A stretch of DNA of 64,000 bases from Sphingobacteriaceae bacterium. Lineage in GTDB: Bacteria > Bacteroidota > Bacteroidia > Sphingobacteriales > Sphingobacteriaceae. Below, in pieces: positions 53,545 through 62,597 of the stretch (its first letter is position 1; each line of letters opens with the position of its first letter). The DNA lies in NCBI GenBank assembly GCA_947463785.1, contig CANHRG010000002.1, positions 341,855 through 405,854 of the forward strand. The letters run 5' to 3'. The notes under the pieces are model-generated. The model saw only the letters and a program-made list of their open reading frames with translations. It made no database searches and was not told the DNA's origin. Made by a program: the position numbers and the translations under genes.

Positions 53545-53877
53545 TTAGATATCAAAAGAAAAATCATCGTCGTCTACTTTCGTAGATTCAGCCGGACTTT
53601 CAGAGTATTCGTAACGTTTTTCTACTACCTCTTGATTTGCCTTTACATAATCAACGGTTTCTTTTAAACCTTCGGCAAATTTTTCGAAGTCTTCTTTGTA
53701 AAGAAAGATCTTGTGCTTAATAAACACCCCGTCTTCTAAACGCTTTTTGCTCTCTGTAATGGTGATGTAGTAATCGTTAGAACGAGTTGCTTTCACATCG
53801 AAGAAATAGGTACGTTTACCCGCTCTTACCTTTTTTGAATAAACTTCTTCCCGCTCTTTATTGTCAAAATCTCCCAT
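53545..53877 (-). CDS. DUF3276 (PUR-alpha-like) protein
   Basis: 110 residues from the ATG at 53877; an ORF extension 22 codons upstream has no family character. The repeat GKRTYFFDVKATRSNDYYITITESKK is the PUR-type nucleic-acid-binding fold, and KIFLYKEDFEKFAEGLKETV follows. The acidic C-terminus (DDDDFSFDI-like) is usual. It likely binds RNA or single-stranded DNA. It lies 90 bases after the ABC transporter stop, on the same strand. Confidence 0.9.
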   Translation of the reverse strand: MGDFDNKEREEVYSKKVRAGKRTYFFDVKATRSNDYYITITESKKRLEDGVFIKHKIFLYKEDFEKFAEGLKETVDYVKANQEVVEKRYEYSESPAESTKVDDDDFSFDI

Positions 53878-53967
53878 ACTTGTAATTTTTGATTTTAAAT
53901 AATGCTTGCAGTAAATATAAAAGATTAAACTATTAATTTCCAAAAAAGAAATTTCAATCTAGAGAAA

Positions 53968-55746
53968 TTAGTGTTCATCTTCTAATAATTGTTTTTGGTA
54001 AAGCTCAAAATAGCTACCGCGATGTTTGAGCAGGCGCTCATGATTTCCCCTTTCGATGATTTTACCCTGATCCATTACCATAATCTGATCCGCATTTTTA
54101 ACCGTAGAAATCCGATGAGAGATTAGAATAGTGGTTCTACCGGCCATTACACGCCCTAATTCATGTAAAATCTGCTCTTCCGTTTTGGTATCAACCGCAG
54201 AAAGTGAATCGTCGAAAATTAAAACTTTAGGTTCTTTTACAAGTGCTCGGGCGATAGAAACGCGTTGCTTTTGTCCACCCGAAAGGGTAATTCCACGCTC
54301 CCCAATTAAGGTTTCATAACCATGTTCAAAACCTTTGATATTTTGATGTACAGCTGCTTGCTTAGCGGCTTGCTCAATTTGCTTTTGTTCTACCTCTGAG
54401 CGACCAAAAGCAATGTTATTGGCAATGGTATCCGAAAATAAGAAGACATCTTGGGGAACAAATCCAAGTTGATTACGGTAGTGTTGGAGTCTAAAATCTT
54501 TGATGTTTTGATGGTCTATGCAAATTTCACCGGTATCAACATCGTACATACGCAAAAGCAAATTGGCTAGGGTTGATTTACCAGATCCGGTTTTACCAAT
54601 GATGGCTAAGAACAATCCTGGCTTCACTTCGAATGAAACCTCATCAAGGGCTTTTATACCAGTATCGGGATAGGTGAAACTGACATTTTTGAATTCGATA
54701 TTCCCCTCAATGTTCTTCTTAAGCTTACCGTCCATAATTTCCGGCTTAGTATCAAGAAACTCATTGATTCGCTTTTGAGAAGCCGCAGCACGCTGAACAA
54801 GTGAAGTGACCCAACCGAGTGAAGTTACCGGAAATGTAAGCTGACTGACGTAAACTACAAATTCAGCTATGTTACCCGCACTGATAGTACCATTGATTAC
54901 TTCTTTTCCACCCACATAAACGGTAATAATGGTACTTAATCCCACCAAAAGCAACATAATGGGAAAGAACAACGCTTGCACTTTGACCAAATCCATGGAG
55001 TGCTGCTGGTAGCTAGTACTCTGTGCTACAAACTTTTTTTGCACTTCGTGTTCTCTAACATAGGATTTAACAACCCGAATACCCGAAAAGGTTTCCTGCA
55101 CAAAACTCGATAAATCAGACAACTGTCGTTGAATACTTTCGCTTCGTGAATTAATAATACTGTTAACGTAATAAATGGTTATCGCCAGAATTGGCAAAGG
55201 CATAAGGCTTAACAAGGCCAATTTAAGATTCACACTAATCATGGCATAAATAATCAAGACGAATAGTACCGTAGTATTAATGGTGTACATAATAGCTGGA
55301 CCGAGGTACATTCTAACCCTACTTACATCTTCAGTTACCCGATTCATCAGATCGCCGGTATTGTTTCGCCTAAAAAAGGCCATAGACAAGTTCTGATAGT
55401 GGCTGTATATTTCGTTTTTTAGATCGTATTCAATATGTCTTGACATCAAGATTATAGTTTGCCGCATAAAGAATAAAAATAACCCTCTGAGTAAAGCGAG
55501 TAGCAACACGGTTAAACCAAAAAACAAGAGACTGTATCCAAACATTTGGTATACGATTTCCTGACGTTCAAAGCCGTAAAAAAGACGGTAAATGCCGATA
55601 TTTTCGTTCACCAAGTCGAATGCAACACGAATAACCTGGGCAGGCAAAACACCGAAAAAATTAGAAATGATTACAAACAGAATGCCCGGAATAAGGCGCC
55701 ATCTGTATTTGTAAAAGTATTTATTGAGATAGGCCAGGTGTTTCAT
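53968..55746 (-). CDS. ABC exporter, MsbA-like
   Basis: 592 residues from the ATG at 55746; a TTG four codons earlier lies inside the promoter box and is rejected. It is a half-transporter: six membrane segments (about 12-315) fused to an ATPase with Walker A GKTGSGKSTLANLL, signature LSGGQKQRVSIARAL and Walker B VLIFDDSLSAVD. It probably flips lipid A or another lipid, or exports a drug. It stands alone and is divergent from the amino-acid dehydrogenase. Confidence 0.93.
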   Translation of the reverse strand: MKHLAYLNKYFYKYRWRLIPGILFVIISNFFGVLPAQVIRVAFDLVNENIGIYRLFYGFERQEIVYQMFGYSLLFFGLTVLLLALLRGLFLFFMRQTIILMSRHIEYDLKNEIYSHYQNLSMAFFRRNNTGDLMNRVTEDVSRVRMYLGPAIMYTINTTVLFVLIIYAMISVNLKLALLSLMPLPILAITIYYVNSIINSRSESIQRQLSDLSSFVQETFSGIRVVKSYVREHEVQKKFVAQSTSYQQHSMDLVKVQALFFPIMLLLVGLSTIITVYVGGKEVINGTISAGNIAEFVVYVSQLTFPVTSLGWVTSLVQRAAASQKRINEFLDTKPEIMDGKLKKNIEGNIEFKNVSFTYPDTGIKALDEVSFEVKPGLFLAIIGKTGSGKSTLANLLLRMYDVDTGEICIDHQNIKDFRLQHYRNQLGFVPQDVFLFSDTIANNIAFGRSEVEQKQIEQAAKQAAVHQNIKGFEHGYETLIGERGITLSGGQKQRVSIARALVKEPKVLIFDDSLSAVDTKTEEQILHELGRVMAGRTTILISHRISTVKNADQIMVMDQGKIIERGNHERLLKHRGSYFELYQKQLLEDEH

Positions 55747-55755
55747 GCTACCTGG

Positions 55756-55763
55756 CAAAAATA
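55756..55763 (-). promoter_or_regulatory. -7 box for the ABC exporter, 9 bases before ATG
   Basis: The minus strand reads TATTTTTG, an exact match to TAnnTTTG. Nine bases separate it from the ATG at 55746, so the leader would be only a few bases. Confidence 0.5.
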
Positions 55764-55821
55764 CGCTTTTTATACGGCGAATAACAGCACAAAACAGAGA
55801 GCCAAAATTTATAAATTTTAC

Positions 55822-55829
55822 TACTTTTG
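55822..55829 (+). promoter_or_regulatory. -7 box for the amino-acid dehydrogenase
   Basis: TACTTTTG, an exact TAnnTTTG match, 25 bases before the ATG at 55855. It shows that the in-frame upstream reading frame is not translated. Confidence 0.55.
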
Positions 55830-55854
55830 CCGATACAAAACAACGTTTAAAGCC

Positions 55855-56943
55855 ATGTCCAAAATCTCATTAGAAGAAAATTCAGTATTTAATCAGATGA
55901 GCCAATCAGGCCATCAAAATGTGGTTTTCTGTCGGGATGAAGAAACAGGATTGAAAGCCATTATTGCAATTCATGATACCACGCTAGGGCCAGCCCTTGG
56001 CGGAACCCGTATGTGGGCTTATAAATCTGAAGCGGAAGCCTTGTACGATGTATTGCGTTTATCGAGAGGAATGACTTACAAAGCCGCCATTTCGGGATTG
56101 AATTTAGGTGGTGGAAAAGCTGTTATTATTGGAGATAGCCGTACAGAAAAGAGCGAAGCCATGATGCGTCGCTATGGCAAGTTTATCAACAACCTGAACG
56201 GAATGTACATTACGGCCGAGGACGTTGGAACCAGTCCTAAAGACATGGAATACATACGCATGGAAACAAAACACGTAACCGGTGTTCCAGAATCTCTGGG
56301 TGGTAGCGGCGATCCTTCACCCGTAACTGCAAAAGGCGTATTTATGGGCATCAAAGCCTGTGTTAAAGAGCTTTATGGAAACGATAGCTTAGCTGGAAAA
56401 TCGGTTGCGGTTCAGGGTATTGGGCATGTTGGTGAAAACTTGGTGCATTTACTTCGCGAAGAGAACGCAAAAGTGTATGTGAGTGATATTGACGAAGAGC
56501 GTTTGAGCAGAGTTGCTAAAAAATATGGTGCTGAAGCAGTGGCAACGCATAGTATTTTTGATTTAGACATGGATATTTATGCTCCTTGTGCCCTTGGCGC
56601 AACGGTTAATACCGAAACTATTCAGAAAATGAATTGTGCCATCATTGCCGGTGCTGCAAACAACCAATTGGCCGATGAGCAAGTACATGGCCGGATGTTG
56701 TTGGAAAAAGGCATTTTATATGCCCCAGATTACTTGATAAATGCTGGCGGACTCATCAACTGTTACTCTGAAATTGCAGGTTTTAATAAGAAAAGAACCA
56801 TGCAATTGGCAGAAAATATTTACGAGGCAACTCGTAATGTATTGCAAAAATCAAAAGCAGAAAATATTCCAACTATTGAGGCGGCAAATAAAATCGCGGA
56901 GAAGAGAATTGAGGATATCAAAAAAATAAAAGCTAGTTTCTAA
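55855..56943 (+). CDS. Leu/Val/Phe/Glu-type amino-acid dehydrogenase
   Basis: 362 residues from the ATG at 55855; the reading frame runs about 310 bases further upstream but lacks family character and overlaps the ABC exporter gene. The catalytic Lys is in SGLNLGGGKAVI, the earlier substrate Lys is in RGMTYKAAISG, and the NAD-binding motif is VQGIGHVGENL. These enzymes oxidatively deaminate branched-chain or aromatic amino acids with NAD; leucine dehydrogenase fits best. It leads a run with nusB, DUF1573 and yajC. Confidence 0.92.
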   Translation: MSKISLEENSVFNQMSQSGHQNVVFCRDEETGLKAIIAIHDTTLGPALGGTRMWAYKSEAEALYDVLRLSRGMTYKAAISGLNLGGGKAVIIGDSRTEKSEAMMRRYGKFINNLNGMYITAEDVGTSPKDMEYIRMETKHVTGVPESLGGSGDPSPVTAKGVFMGIKACVKELYGNDSLAGKSVAVQGIGHVGENLVHLLREENAKVYVSDIDEERLSRVAKKYGAEAVATHSIFDLDMDIYAPCALGATVNTETIQKMNCAIIAGAANNQLADEQVHGRMLLEKGILYAPDYLINAGGLINCYSEIAGFNKKRTMQLAENIYEATRNVLQKSKAENIPTIEAANKIAEKRIEDIKKIKASF

Positions 56944-56982
56944 ACAATTTTCCGGTTATTTGTAACCCAATCGTTCTTTATC

Positions 56983-57930
56983 ATGTTAAATAGAAGGCAA
57001 CTTAGAGTAAAAGTTTTACAGGCATTGTATGCCTACCAACAGGCAGACAAAAAAGAGGTAAAACACTTTGAAAAAGCCCTATTGAAAGATATAGACTCCG
57101 TTAACGAGATGTACTTTTATGTACTCTCTCTCCTGGTTCGGGTAGCTGAATACAGCTTAATTGATGCCGAAGATCGTGCAAACAAATTTATTCCAAGTAA
57201 AGAAGATTTGAATGCCCCAACCAAACTCAACGACAACCTGTTCATCGAATCGATTCGTAAAAACACCCAATACCAAGCTGGAATTAAACAATTTAAAGTT
57301 AGCTGGGATTTTGAACCAATTATCGATAAAACAATTTTTTCGATTTTAAAAAGTGTACCAGAATATTCAGAATACATCCAACTGAAAGAGCATACTCTGC
57401 ATACTGATAAAGAAATTATCAAAAACATTTTTAGAAAGATTATACTAAAAACTCCTGCTATTGAGCAGATTTTCGAAGAAAAATTCATCAATTGGCCTGT
57501 TGATAAAGAGGTATTGAAAGCCATGATGGCTAAAACTTTCAAAAATTTTAGCCACGATGAACCGAGCGAAAATCAGCTGGCTGAATTGTTGCAAAATGAG
57601 AAAGAAGACTTGGATTTTGCCATTCAATTATTGCGAAAAAGCATCGCTGAACAAGAAGAAAGCCTGAAACTAATCGACAAAAAAACTAAGAATTGGGATT
57701 CTCAGCGTATTGCCTTGATGGATATTTTATTGATGCAAATGGCTATTGCAGAGCTCGTTCACTTTTCATCTATTCCTGTAAAAGTGAGTATCAATGAGTA
57801 TATCGAGATCTCTAAAGATTACAGTACACCTAAAAGCAATACATTCATCAATGGAATTTTGGATAAAATTTTGGATGAGCTGAAAGCTGAGAAAAAAATT
57901 CAGAAATTTGGGAGAGGATTAATTCAATAA
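56983..57930 (+). CDS. nusB: Transcription antitermination factor NusB, long form
   Basis: 315 residues, about twice the E. coli protein. The NusB fold starts MLNRRQLRVKVLQALYAYQQ and resumes in the C-terminal part (ALMDILLMQMAIAEL, VKVSINEYIEISKDY, FINGILDKIL); the middle (about 50-200) is an insertion common in Bacteroidota. It binds boxA RNA with NusE during rRNA synthesis. The DUF1573 gene follows after three bases. Confidence 0.93.
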   Translation: MLNRRQLRVKVLQALYAYQQADKKEVKHFEKALLKDIDSVNEMYFYVLSLLVRVAEYSLIDAEDRANKFIPSKEDLNAPTKLNDNLFIESIRKNTQYQAGIKQFKVSWDFEPIIDKTIFSILKSVPEYSEYIQLKEHTLHTDKEIIKNIFRKIILKTPAIEQIFEEKFINWPVDKEVLKAMMAKTFKNFSHDEPSENQLAELLQNEKEDLDFAIQLLRKSIAEQEESLKLIDKKTKNWDSQRIALMDILLMQMAIAELVHFSSIPVKVSINEYIEISKDYSTPKSNTFINGILDKILDELKAEKKIQKFGRGLIQ

Positions 57931-57933
57931 ACC

Positions 57934-58368
57934 ATGAAGAAACCAGCAATTTTACTACTGTTAGCATTCACTATTAGCGCCTGCCAACAGCAAAATACAA
58001 GCAACACTGCAGCATCAGAAAATACACAAGTAGATCCGGCTACTGCCCCGGTATTTAGCTTCGAAAAAGAAACGTATGATTTTAGTGAAATTACTGAAGG
58101 AGAACAAGTGTCGTACGATTTTACCTTCACGAACACCGGAAAAAGTCCACTGATCATTAGCAACGCAAGTGCTACTTGCGGGTGTACCGTTCCGGAATAC
58201 CCTAATCAACCCATTGCTCCTGGAGAAAAAGGCACTATTCACGTAGTTTTTAATAGCACCGGAAAATCAGGAATGCAAAATAAAGTTGTTACTTTAACAG
58301 CAAACACCACTACTGGCAGTCATGAGCTCCATGTAGTGGGTAATGTAAAACCAAAAATAAATCCATAA
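57934..58368 (+). CDS. DUF1573 lipoprotein
   Basis: 144 residues. The lipobox ISAC puts the lipid on C17. After a Ser/Asn-rich linker comes an Ig-like DUF1573 domain: FEKETYDFSEITEGEQVSY, FTNTGKSPLIISNASATCGCT and PGEKGTIHVVFN. The CGC is the family's typical Cys pair. The role is unknown; such proteins sit in the periplasm or on the surface. It lies two bases before yajC. Confidence 0.92.
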   Translation: MKKPAILLLLAFTISACQQQNTSNTAASENTQVDPATAPVFSFEKETYDFSEITEGEQVSYDFTFTNTGKSPLIISNASATCGCTVPEYPNQPIAPGEKGTIHVVFNSTGKSGMQNKVVTLTANTTTGSHELHVVGNVKPKINP

Positions 58369-58370
58369 AC

Positions 58371-58676
58371 ATGATCTCTACTATTTTATTACAAGCAGTA
58401 GCTAATCCAATAATGCAATTTTTGCCGATGATCTTGATCATCGTTGTTTTCTATTTCTTCATGATTCGTCCACAAATGAAGAAAGCAAAGGATCACAAGA
58501 AATTTGTTGAAGAGCTTAAAAAAGGCGATAAAGTGGTCACTTCTGCAGGCATTCACGGCAAAATTGCCGATATGAATGAAACAACCTTCTTGATTGAAGT
58601 TGAAGGAGGCACAAAAATACGTTTCGATAAATCGGCTATTTCTTTAGACGCATCAAAAGCGCTGAATACTAAATAA
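58371..58676 (+). CDS. yajC: Preprotein translocase subunit YajC
   Basis: 101 residues. One membrane segment (about 15-32, ending FFMIRPQMKKAKDHKKF) and then a basic cytoplasmic domain with GDKVVTSAGIHGKIADM, the YajC signature. It forms a complex with SecDF (gene at 40041). A strong terminator follows. Confidence 0.96.
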   Translation: MISTILLQAVANPIMQFLPMILIIVVFYFFMIRPQMKKAKDHKKFVEELKKGDKVVTSAGIHGKIADMNETTFLIEVEGGTKIRFDKSAISLDASKALNTK

Positions 58677-58694
58677 TACACCGATTAAATTCAT

Positions 58695-58725
58695 AAAAAG
58701 CCATCAGTACACTGATGGCTTTTTT
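58695..58725 (+). terminator. Terminator after yajC
   Basis: Arms AAAAAGCCATCAG (58695-58707) and CTGATGGCTTTTT (58712-58724) around TACA, with a T-run. Confidence 0.92.
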
Positions 58726-58790
58726 GTTGGGGTTAATTTTTAACTTCTAATTCCTAAAGATAAATAGGCTTAAAACTAAACAATATAGGT

Positions 58791-59966
58791 TTAATTAAAG
58801 ATAACGGTACGAGATGTAGTATCAGTTAATTTAGTACTAAAATCATATTTTTTTATTCTCTCGATGATTTTCATACCGGGAACATAGTTAATTACTTTCG
58901 TTCCTCTATCAATGGTGTATCGGGTCTGCGGTTGGGTGGATTTGTTTCCGAATATATTTATTTCTGTGATTCCTGATAAACCTAAACCTCGGTATGAATA
59001 GTAAGCAGGTTGTTTAAGTAAATCGTTAAATAAACAATATGTTGAATCTTTTAACTCGACTTTCGAACCCGATGTCAAATTTTCATAAAGATCAAACCTC
59101 TTCTGATAAATGGTGTGAAGTCGATTAATATTATTGACTACATAAAGATCTGATGTTCCGTAAGTTCGTTGCGTTTGGTAATGGTAGGAAGAATCACGAT
59201 GAGTAAACCAAAATTCCGATTCATTTGCGTTCCAGTTTGCAGATATTCCATATTCATTCATGCTTTTATTGCCAAAATTAGAGTTTGATGAACCAACTAA
59301 CACTCCTGATGAAATAATGTTAACGAAATAAGAACCTAATCCCTTATTGTAAATAAGAGGAACGTAAAATGGTGCATTTTGAAACCATTGTATCGTCTTT
59401 GACTTATTAATACCATTTTCAGCAAAAAAAACTACAATATATTTATTGGAGACGATATGTTTAGGTGCATTAAATTTCTTTACCGTAATGGTGTATCTAT
59501 GCAAAAGGTTATCGTTCGAAAATTCATAACTCCACATAAAATAACTATCAAACTCCATGTAACCCCTCCTTGCAACTTTAAATGAATCTATTTTAGTTTT
59601 ATCACCCAAAATATAGGGTAATTCTTCAATGACATATCCATTCCTGACCAGCATTCCAGTTTTTACAGGCGGGGCGATTTCAGATCTAGTATCATCATAT
59701 TCCCAATTAAACATTTGTTGGCCTAAAACTCCGGGCAAAGAATCATTAATTAAGGTGAAAGGTATTGATGCAGAAACTGAACCGGGTTTTGCAGACTCGA
59801 TACTAGTTGATGATGATAAAAGATTAGTTATCAAGGCATCTGTAGTTAATACAAGATCATTTTTCGGCACAAGGGTATCCTCTTCTGGATCGGTAAATGT
59901 TTTTTTACATGACTGAAAAAGGACGATAGAAACAAAAATGAGGATAGCAAGCCATCTAGAATTCAT
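58791..59966 (-). CDS. Unrecognised lipoprotein
   Basis: 391 residues from the ATG at 59966, which starts a clean lipoprotein signal (lipobox LFQSC, C20); an ATG 14 codons earlier is possible. After the Cys come Lys and acidic residues. The rest is rich in Ser, Asn, Tyr and Phe, with no Cys cluster and many short beta-type stretches. No family recognised. It is isolated and flanked by a terminator and a divergent operon. Its A+T content looks higher than its neighbours', which could mean recent arrival. Confidence 0.7.
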   Translation of the reverse strand: MNSRWLAILIFVSIVLFQSCKKTFTDPEEDTLVPKNDLVLTTDALITNLLSSSTSIESAKPGSVSASIPFTLINDSLPGVLGQQMFNWEYDDTRSEIAPPVKTGMLVRNGYVIEELPYILGDKTKIDSFKVARRGYMEFDSYFMWSYEFSNDNLLHRYTITVKKFNAPKHIVSNKYIVVFFAENGINKSKTIQWFQNAPFYVPLIYNKGLGSYFVNIISSGVLVGSSNSNFGNKSMNEYGISANWNANESEFWFTHRDSSYHYQTQRTYGTSDLYVVNNINRLHTIYQKRFDLYENLTSGSKVELKDSTYCLFNDLLKQPAYYSYRGLGLSGITEINIFGNKSTQPQTRYTIDRGTKVINYVPGMKIIERIKKYDFSTKLTDTTSRTVIFN

Positions 59967-60101
59967 TGCAATTGAATTTATATTGAATTGACCGAATCTA
60001 AGCTTCATAGTTTTTTTATTTAAAGGAAATAGACAGAATTCTATAAAGTTACAATTTGTTATTTATTCGAGGCATCCAAATTAAAAAGCCCCTTTTATTC
60101 T

Positions 60102-60109
60102 TAATTTTG
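60102..60109 (+). promoter_or_regulatory. -7 box for the YbbR-like gene, 3 bases before ATG
   Basis: TAATTTTG, an exact TAnnTTTG match, ending three bases before the ATG at 60113. The transcript would begin at or inside the start codon region, so either it is leaderless or another promoter is used. Confidence 0.4.
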
Positions 60110-60112
60110 ATC

Positions 60113-61060
60113 ATGGCAGTATTCAAACTCAATCATAAGCAACGAAGAAAAGTGATTATTTTCTTGAGTTCATTGGGTTTAGCAAGCTTTTTGTGGTTTT
60201 TTTATACCCTTTCGGGCACATATCGATACCCGGCAACACTCATCGTAAGCTGGGCCGACGTGCCGTATCATTTGGCACTCGAGACTACACGGAAAGATAC
60301 ACTGCAAGTACAGCTTGAAGGGAAAGGTTGGCAATTGCTCAGCAGCAAAATTCTAAAGAACGAGCAAGCCGCTCAAATCAGCCTAAAAAACCTAAAAAAC
60401 TTGACTTATATCGATTTAAAGACACGAATTGCTGAGCTAAATCGCCAATTACATCCAGGTCAAAAAATTAGTAAATTCCAAACGGATACCATTTATTTTA
60501 AGCTTGCTCAGGTACAATCTAAAAAAGTTCCGGTACACTTACGGTATAAGCTTCAGTTAGAACCTTTTTACGGATTTGCACAAGCCCCAAGCATTAAACC
60601 CGAATTTATTACCATAAGTGGCCCGGCTGAAGAACTTCAAAACTTACGATTTATGGAAACCGAGCTTTTACAAAAAGCTGGTATCAACACCAATTTTACC
60701 GAGAGGCTCAGTATCAAAAAACCAGCTAGCCAAAAACTGAATTTGAGTCCAAAAGAGGTTACAGTTCAGGTAAGAGTAGCACAGTATACCGAAAAGGAAG
60801 TCTATCTGGATATCCAGGTAAGAAACAAACCAGAAAACGTAAAACTTAAACTATTCCCCTCGAAGGTAAAATTGACTGTCAGTACGCCGTTAACAAACTA
60901 TGCTGCTTTGGGATCAACTGCTTTCGAAGCTTATGTGGATTTTAACCTTTGGCAGACAAAAAAGCTTAGCCAATTGCCAATTAAATTGGCTCGTATACCT
61001 AATTTTACTAAAATTTTAAAAATCGAACCCCAAACCCTCGACTTTATTATTCAACCCTAA
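60113..61060 (+). CDS. YbbR-like domain protein
   Basis: 315 residues from the ATG at 60113; the frame runs 19 codons further up, but those would precede a natural membrane-anchor start. One N-terminal membrane segment (about 15-35), then YbbR-like beta domains with the PVHLRYKLQLEPFYGFAQAP and PEFITISGPAEEL patterns. It is extracytoplasmic, with unknown role; in Firmicutes YbbR (CdaR) regulates the c-di-AMP cyclase, but no cyclase gene lies here. Its stop overlaps the coaE start (TAATG). Confidence 0.85.
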   Translation: MAVFKLNHKQRRKVIIFLSSLGLASFLWFFYTLSGTYRYPATLIVSWADVPYHLALETTRKDTLQVQLEGKGWQLLSSKILKNEQAAQISLKNLKNLTYIDLKTRIAELNRQLHPGQKISKFQTDTIYFKLAQVQSKKVPVHLRYKLQLEPFYGFAQAPSIKPEFITISGPAEELQNLRFMETELLQKAGINTNFTERLSIKKPASQKLNLSPKEVTVQVRVAQYTEKEVYLDIQVRNKPENVKLKLFPSKVKLTVSTPLTNYAALGSTAFEAYVDFNLWQTKKLSQLPIKLARIPNFTKILKIEPQTLDFIIQP

Positions 61061-61656
61061 TGTTAAAAATTGGAATAACCGGAGGTATTGGTAGTGGCAA
61101 AAGTACCGTTTGCAAGGTATTTGAAGTGCTGGGTATTCCTGTTTTCTATGCAGATCAGGTGGCTAAAAACTTGATGGCAAGCGATTCAGAAATTCGAGAC
61201 ACCTTGATACAAACTTTTGGTAAAGACACGTATCAACAAGACAGTACGCTAGATCGGGCTTATTTGGCTAGTTTGGTTTTTAAGGATGCCGAAAAACTCG
61301 AAAAATTAAACCAGATCGTCCATCCAGCAGTTTTTAAAGCATTTGATGAGTGGTGTGCCAAACAATTTAGCCCGTATGTGGTTAAAGAAGCAGCATTATT
61401 GTTCGAAAGCAATTCATACCAAATGTGCAATCATACGATCTTAGTATGTGCACCTGAAGAATTGAAAATAAAACGAATTAGTCAAAGAGACGGTAGTAAC
61501 AGGGCAGAAATACTTGCCAGGATGGCCAAGCAAATGACAGATAGCGAGAAAATTAAACTAGCTGATTTTCTGCTCATTAACGATGAACAGCAATTACTTA
61601 TTCCACAAATTCTCGAGTTACACCGTCAGTTTATTGAGGGAGGTAAAAACTATTGA
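61060..61656 (+). CDS. coaE: Dephospho-CoA kinase
   Basis: 198 residues. The P-loop GITGGIGSGKSTVCKVF is at the N-terminus, with FYADQVAKNL and a late RISQRDGSNRAEI lid. It phosphorylates dephospho-CoA to CoA. Its ATG shares a base with the YbbR-like stop, and its TGA shares a base with the next ATG (TGATG). Confidence 0.96.
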   Translation: MLKIGITGGIGSGKSTVCKVFEVLGIPVFYADQVAKNLMASDSEIRDTLIQTFGKDTYQQDSTLDRAYLASLVFKDAEKLEKLNQIVHPAVFKAFDEWCAKQFSPYVVKEAALLFESNSYQMCNHTILVCAPEELKIKRISQRDGSNRAEILARMAKQMTDSEKIKLADFLLINDEQQLLIPQILELHRQFIEGGKNY

Positions 61657-62597
61657 TGCTTCTCCCCGACTTCATTAATCGAACTGAAAAGGGCTTGTAT
61701 TGCGCTATTGGCAATTTCTATATAGACCCTGAACAAGCTGTGGAGACAGCACTAATTTCACATGCGCATGGCGATCATGCCTGCCGTGATAATTCGAATA
61801 TTTATTGCACACCCGAAACTGCCGCAATTATGCAATTGCGCTACAAAAAGGGAGCAGGTAAAAACTTTTACACTAAAACATACAGGGAGCAATTTGAGCT
61901 CAACGGAGTAAAAATAACGCTCATTTCTGCGGGACATATTCTGGGTTCAGCACAAATTTTGATGGAATATAGGGGTATCAAATACTTATACACCGGCGAT
62001 TATAAGTTGCAGACCGATCCTACCTGCGAAATCCTAGAATTTACAGAAGCCGATGTATTAATTACCGAAACAACTTTCGCCAACCCGGCTATTGTACACC
62101 CGGATCCCATTGCAGAAATACAAAAACTAAATACCCATAACCAAAATGTTTTGCTGGGCACCTACTCATTAGGAAAGGCTCAACGCCTCATTCGGATGAT
62201 TAATGATCACTGCCCGAAACGAAAAGTTTTGGTTCATCATCAAATACTACCCATTAGCAAACTTCATGAAGATTTTGGCGTTGTATTGGGCAACTATGAG
62301 CCTTACAATCGAAAACTGATGAAAGAACCTGAACAAGGTTATGTTTACCTGGTTCCACCACTTACCTTTAACAGTTATTTCAGGGCAAACAATGTTTGCC
62401 GGGCATTTGCTTCAGGATGGCAGCGTTTACAAGCACAAAACGACTTAGAATTGCTGATTTCAGACCACGTTGACTGGAACGATATCTTAAAAATGATTGC
62501 TGAGGTCAAACCAAGAGAAATTTGGACTGTTCATGGCAATGGCAGTCACTTAAAAAAATATTTTCAGGATCAATTACCTATTAAATCATTGAATTAA
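61656..62597 (+). CDS. MBL-fold exonuclease (ligase-associated type)
   Basis: 313 residues from the ATG at 61656; a TTG one codon earlier is the only alternative. The metal motif is SHAHGDH (H36, H38, D40, H41), with further ligands in ISAGHILGSAQ, LYTGDYKLQTDP and a late VHGNGSHL. It resembles the YSH1/CPSF-like ligase-associated 3'-exonucleases but has no beta-CASP insertion of full length. No ligase or helicase partner is adjacent. Confidence 0.85.
   Translation: MLLPDFINRTEKGLYCAIGNFYIDPEQAVETALISHAHGDHACRDNSNIYCTPETAAIMQLRYKKGAGKNFYTKTYREQFELNGVKITLISAGHILGSAQILMEYRGIKYLYTGDYKLQTDPTCEILEFTEADVLITETTFANPAIVHPDPIAEIQKLNTHNQNVLLGTYSLGKAQRLIRMINDHCPKRKVLVHHQILPISKLHEDFGVVLGNYEPYNRKLMKEPEQGYVYLVPPLTFNSYFRANNVCRAFASGWQRLQAQNDLELLISDHVDWNDILKMIAEVKPREIWTVHGNGSHLKKYFQDQLPIKSLN

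Noticed and set aside
53878..53943. 22-codon N-terminal extension of the DUF3276 gene
   Set aside because: The family begins at MGDFDNKE; the extension is hydrophobic and overlaps the leader.
55546..55854. About 100 extra N-terminal codons for the amino-acid dehydrogenase
   Set aside because: They overlap the ABC exporter, include the promoter box at 55822-55829 and do not look like the family; the ATG at 55855 fits.
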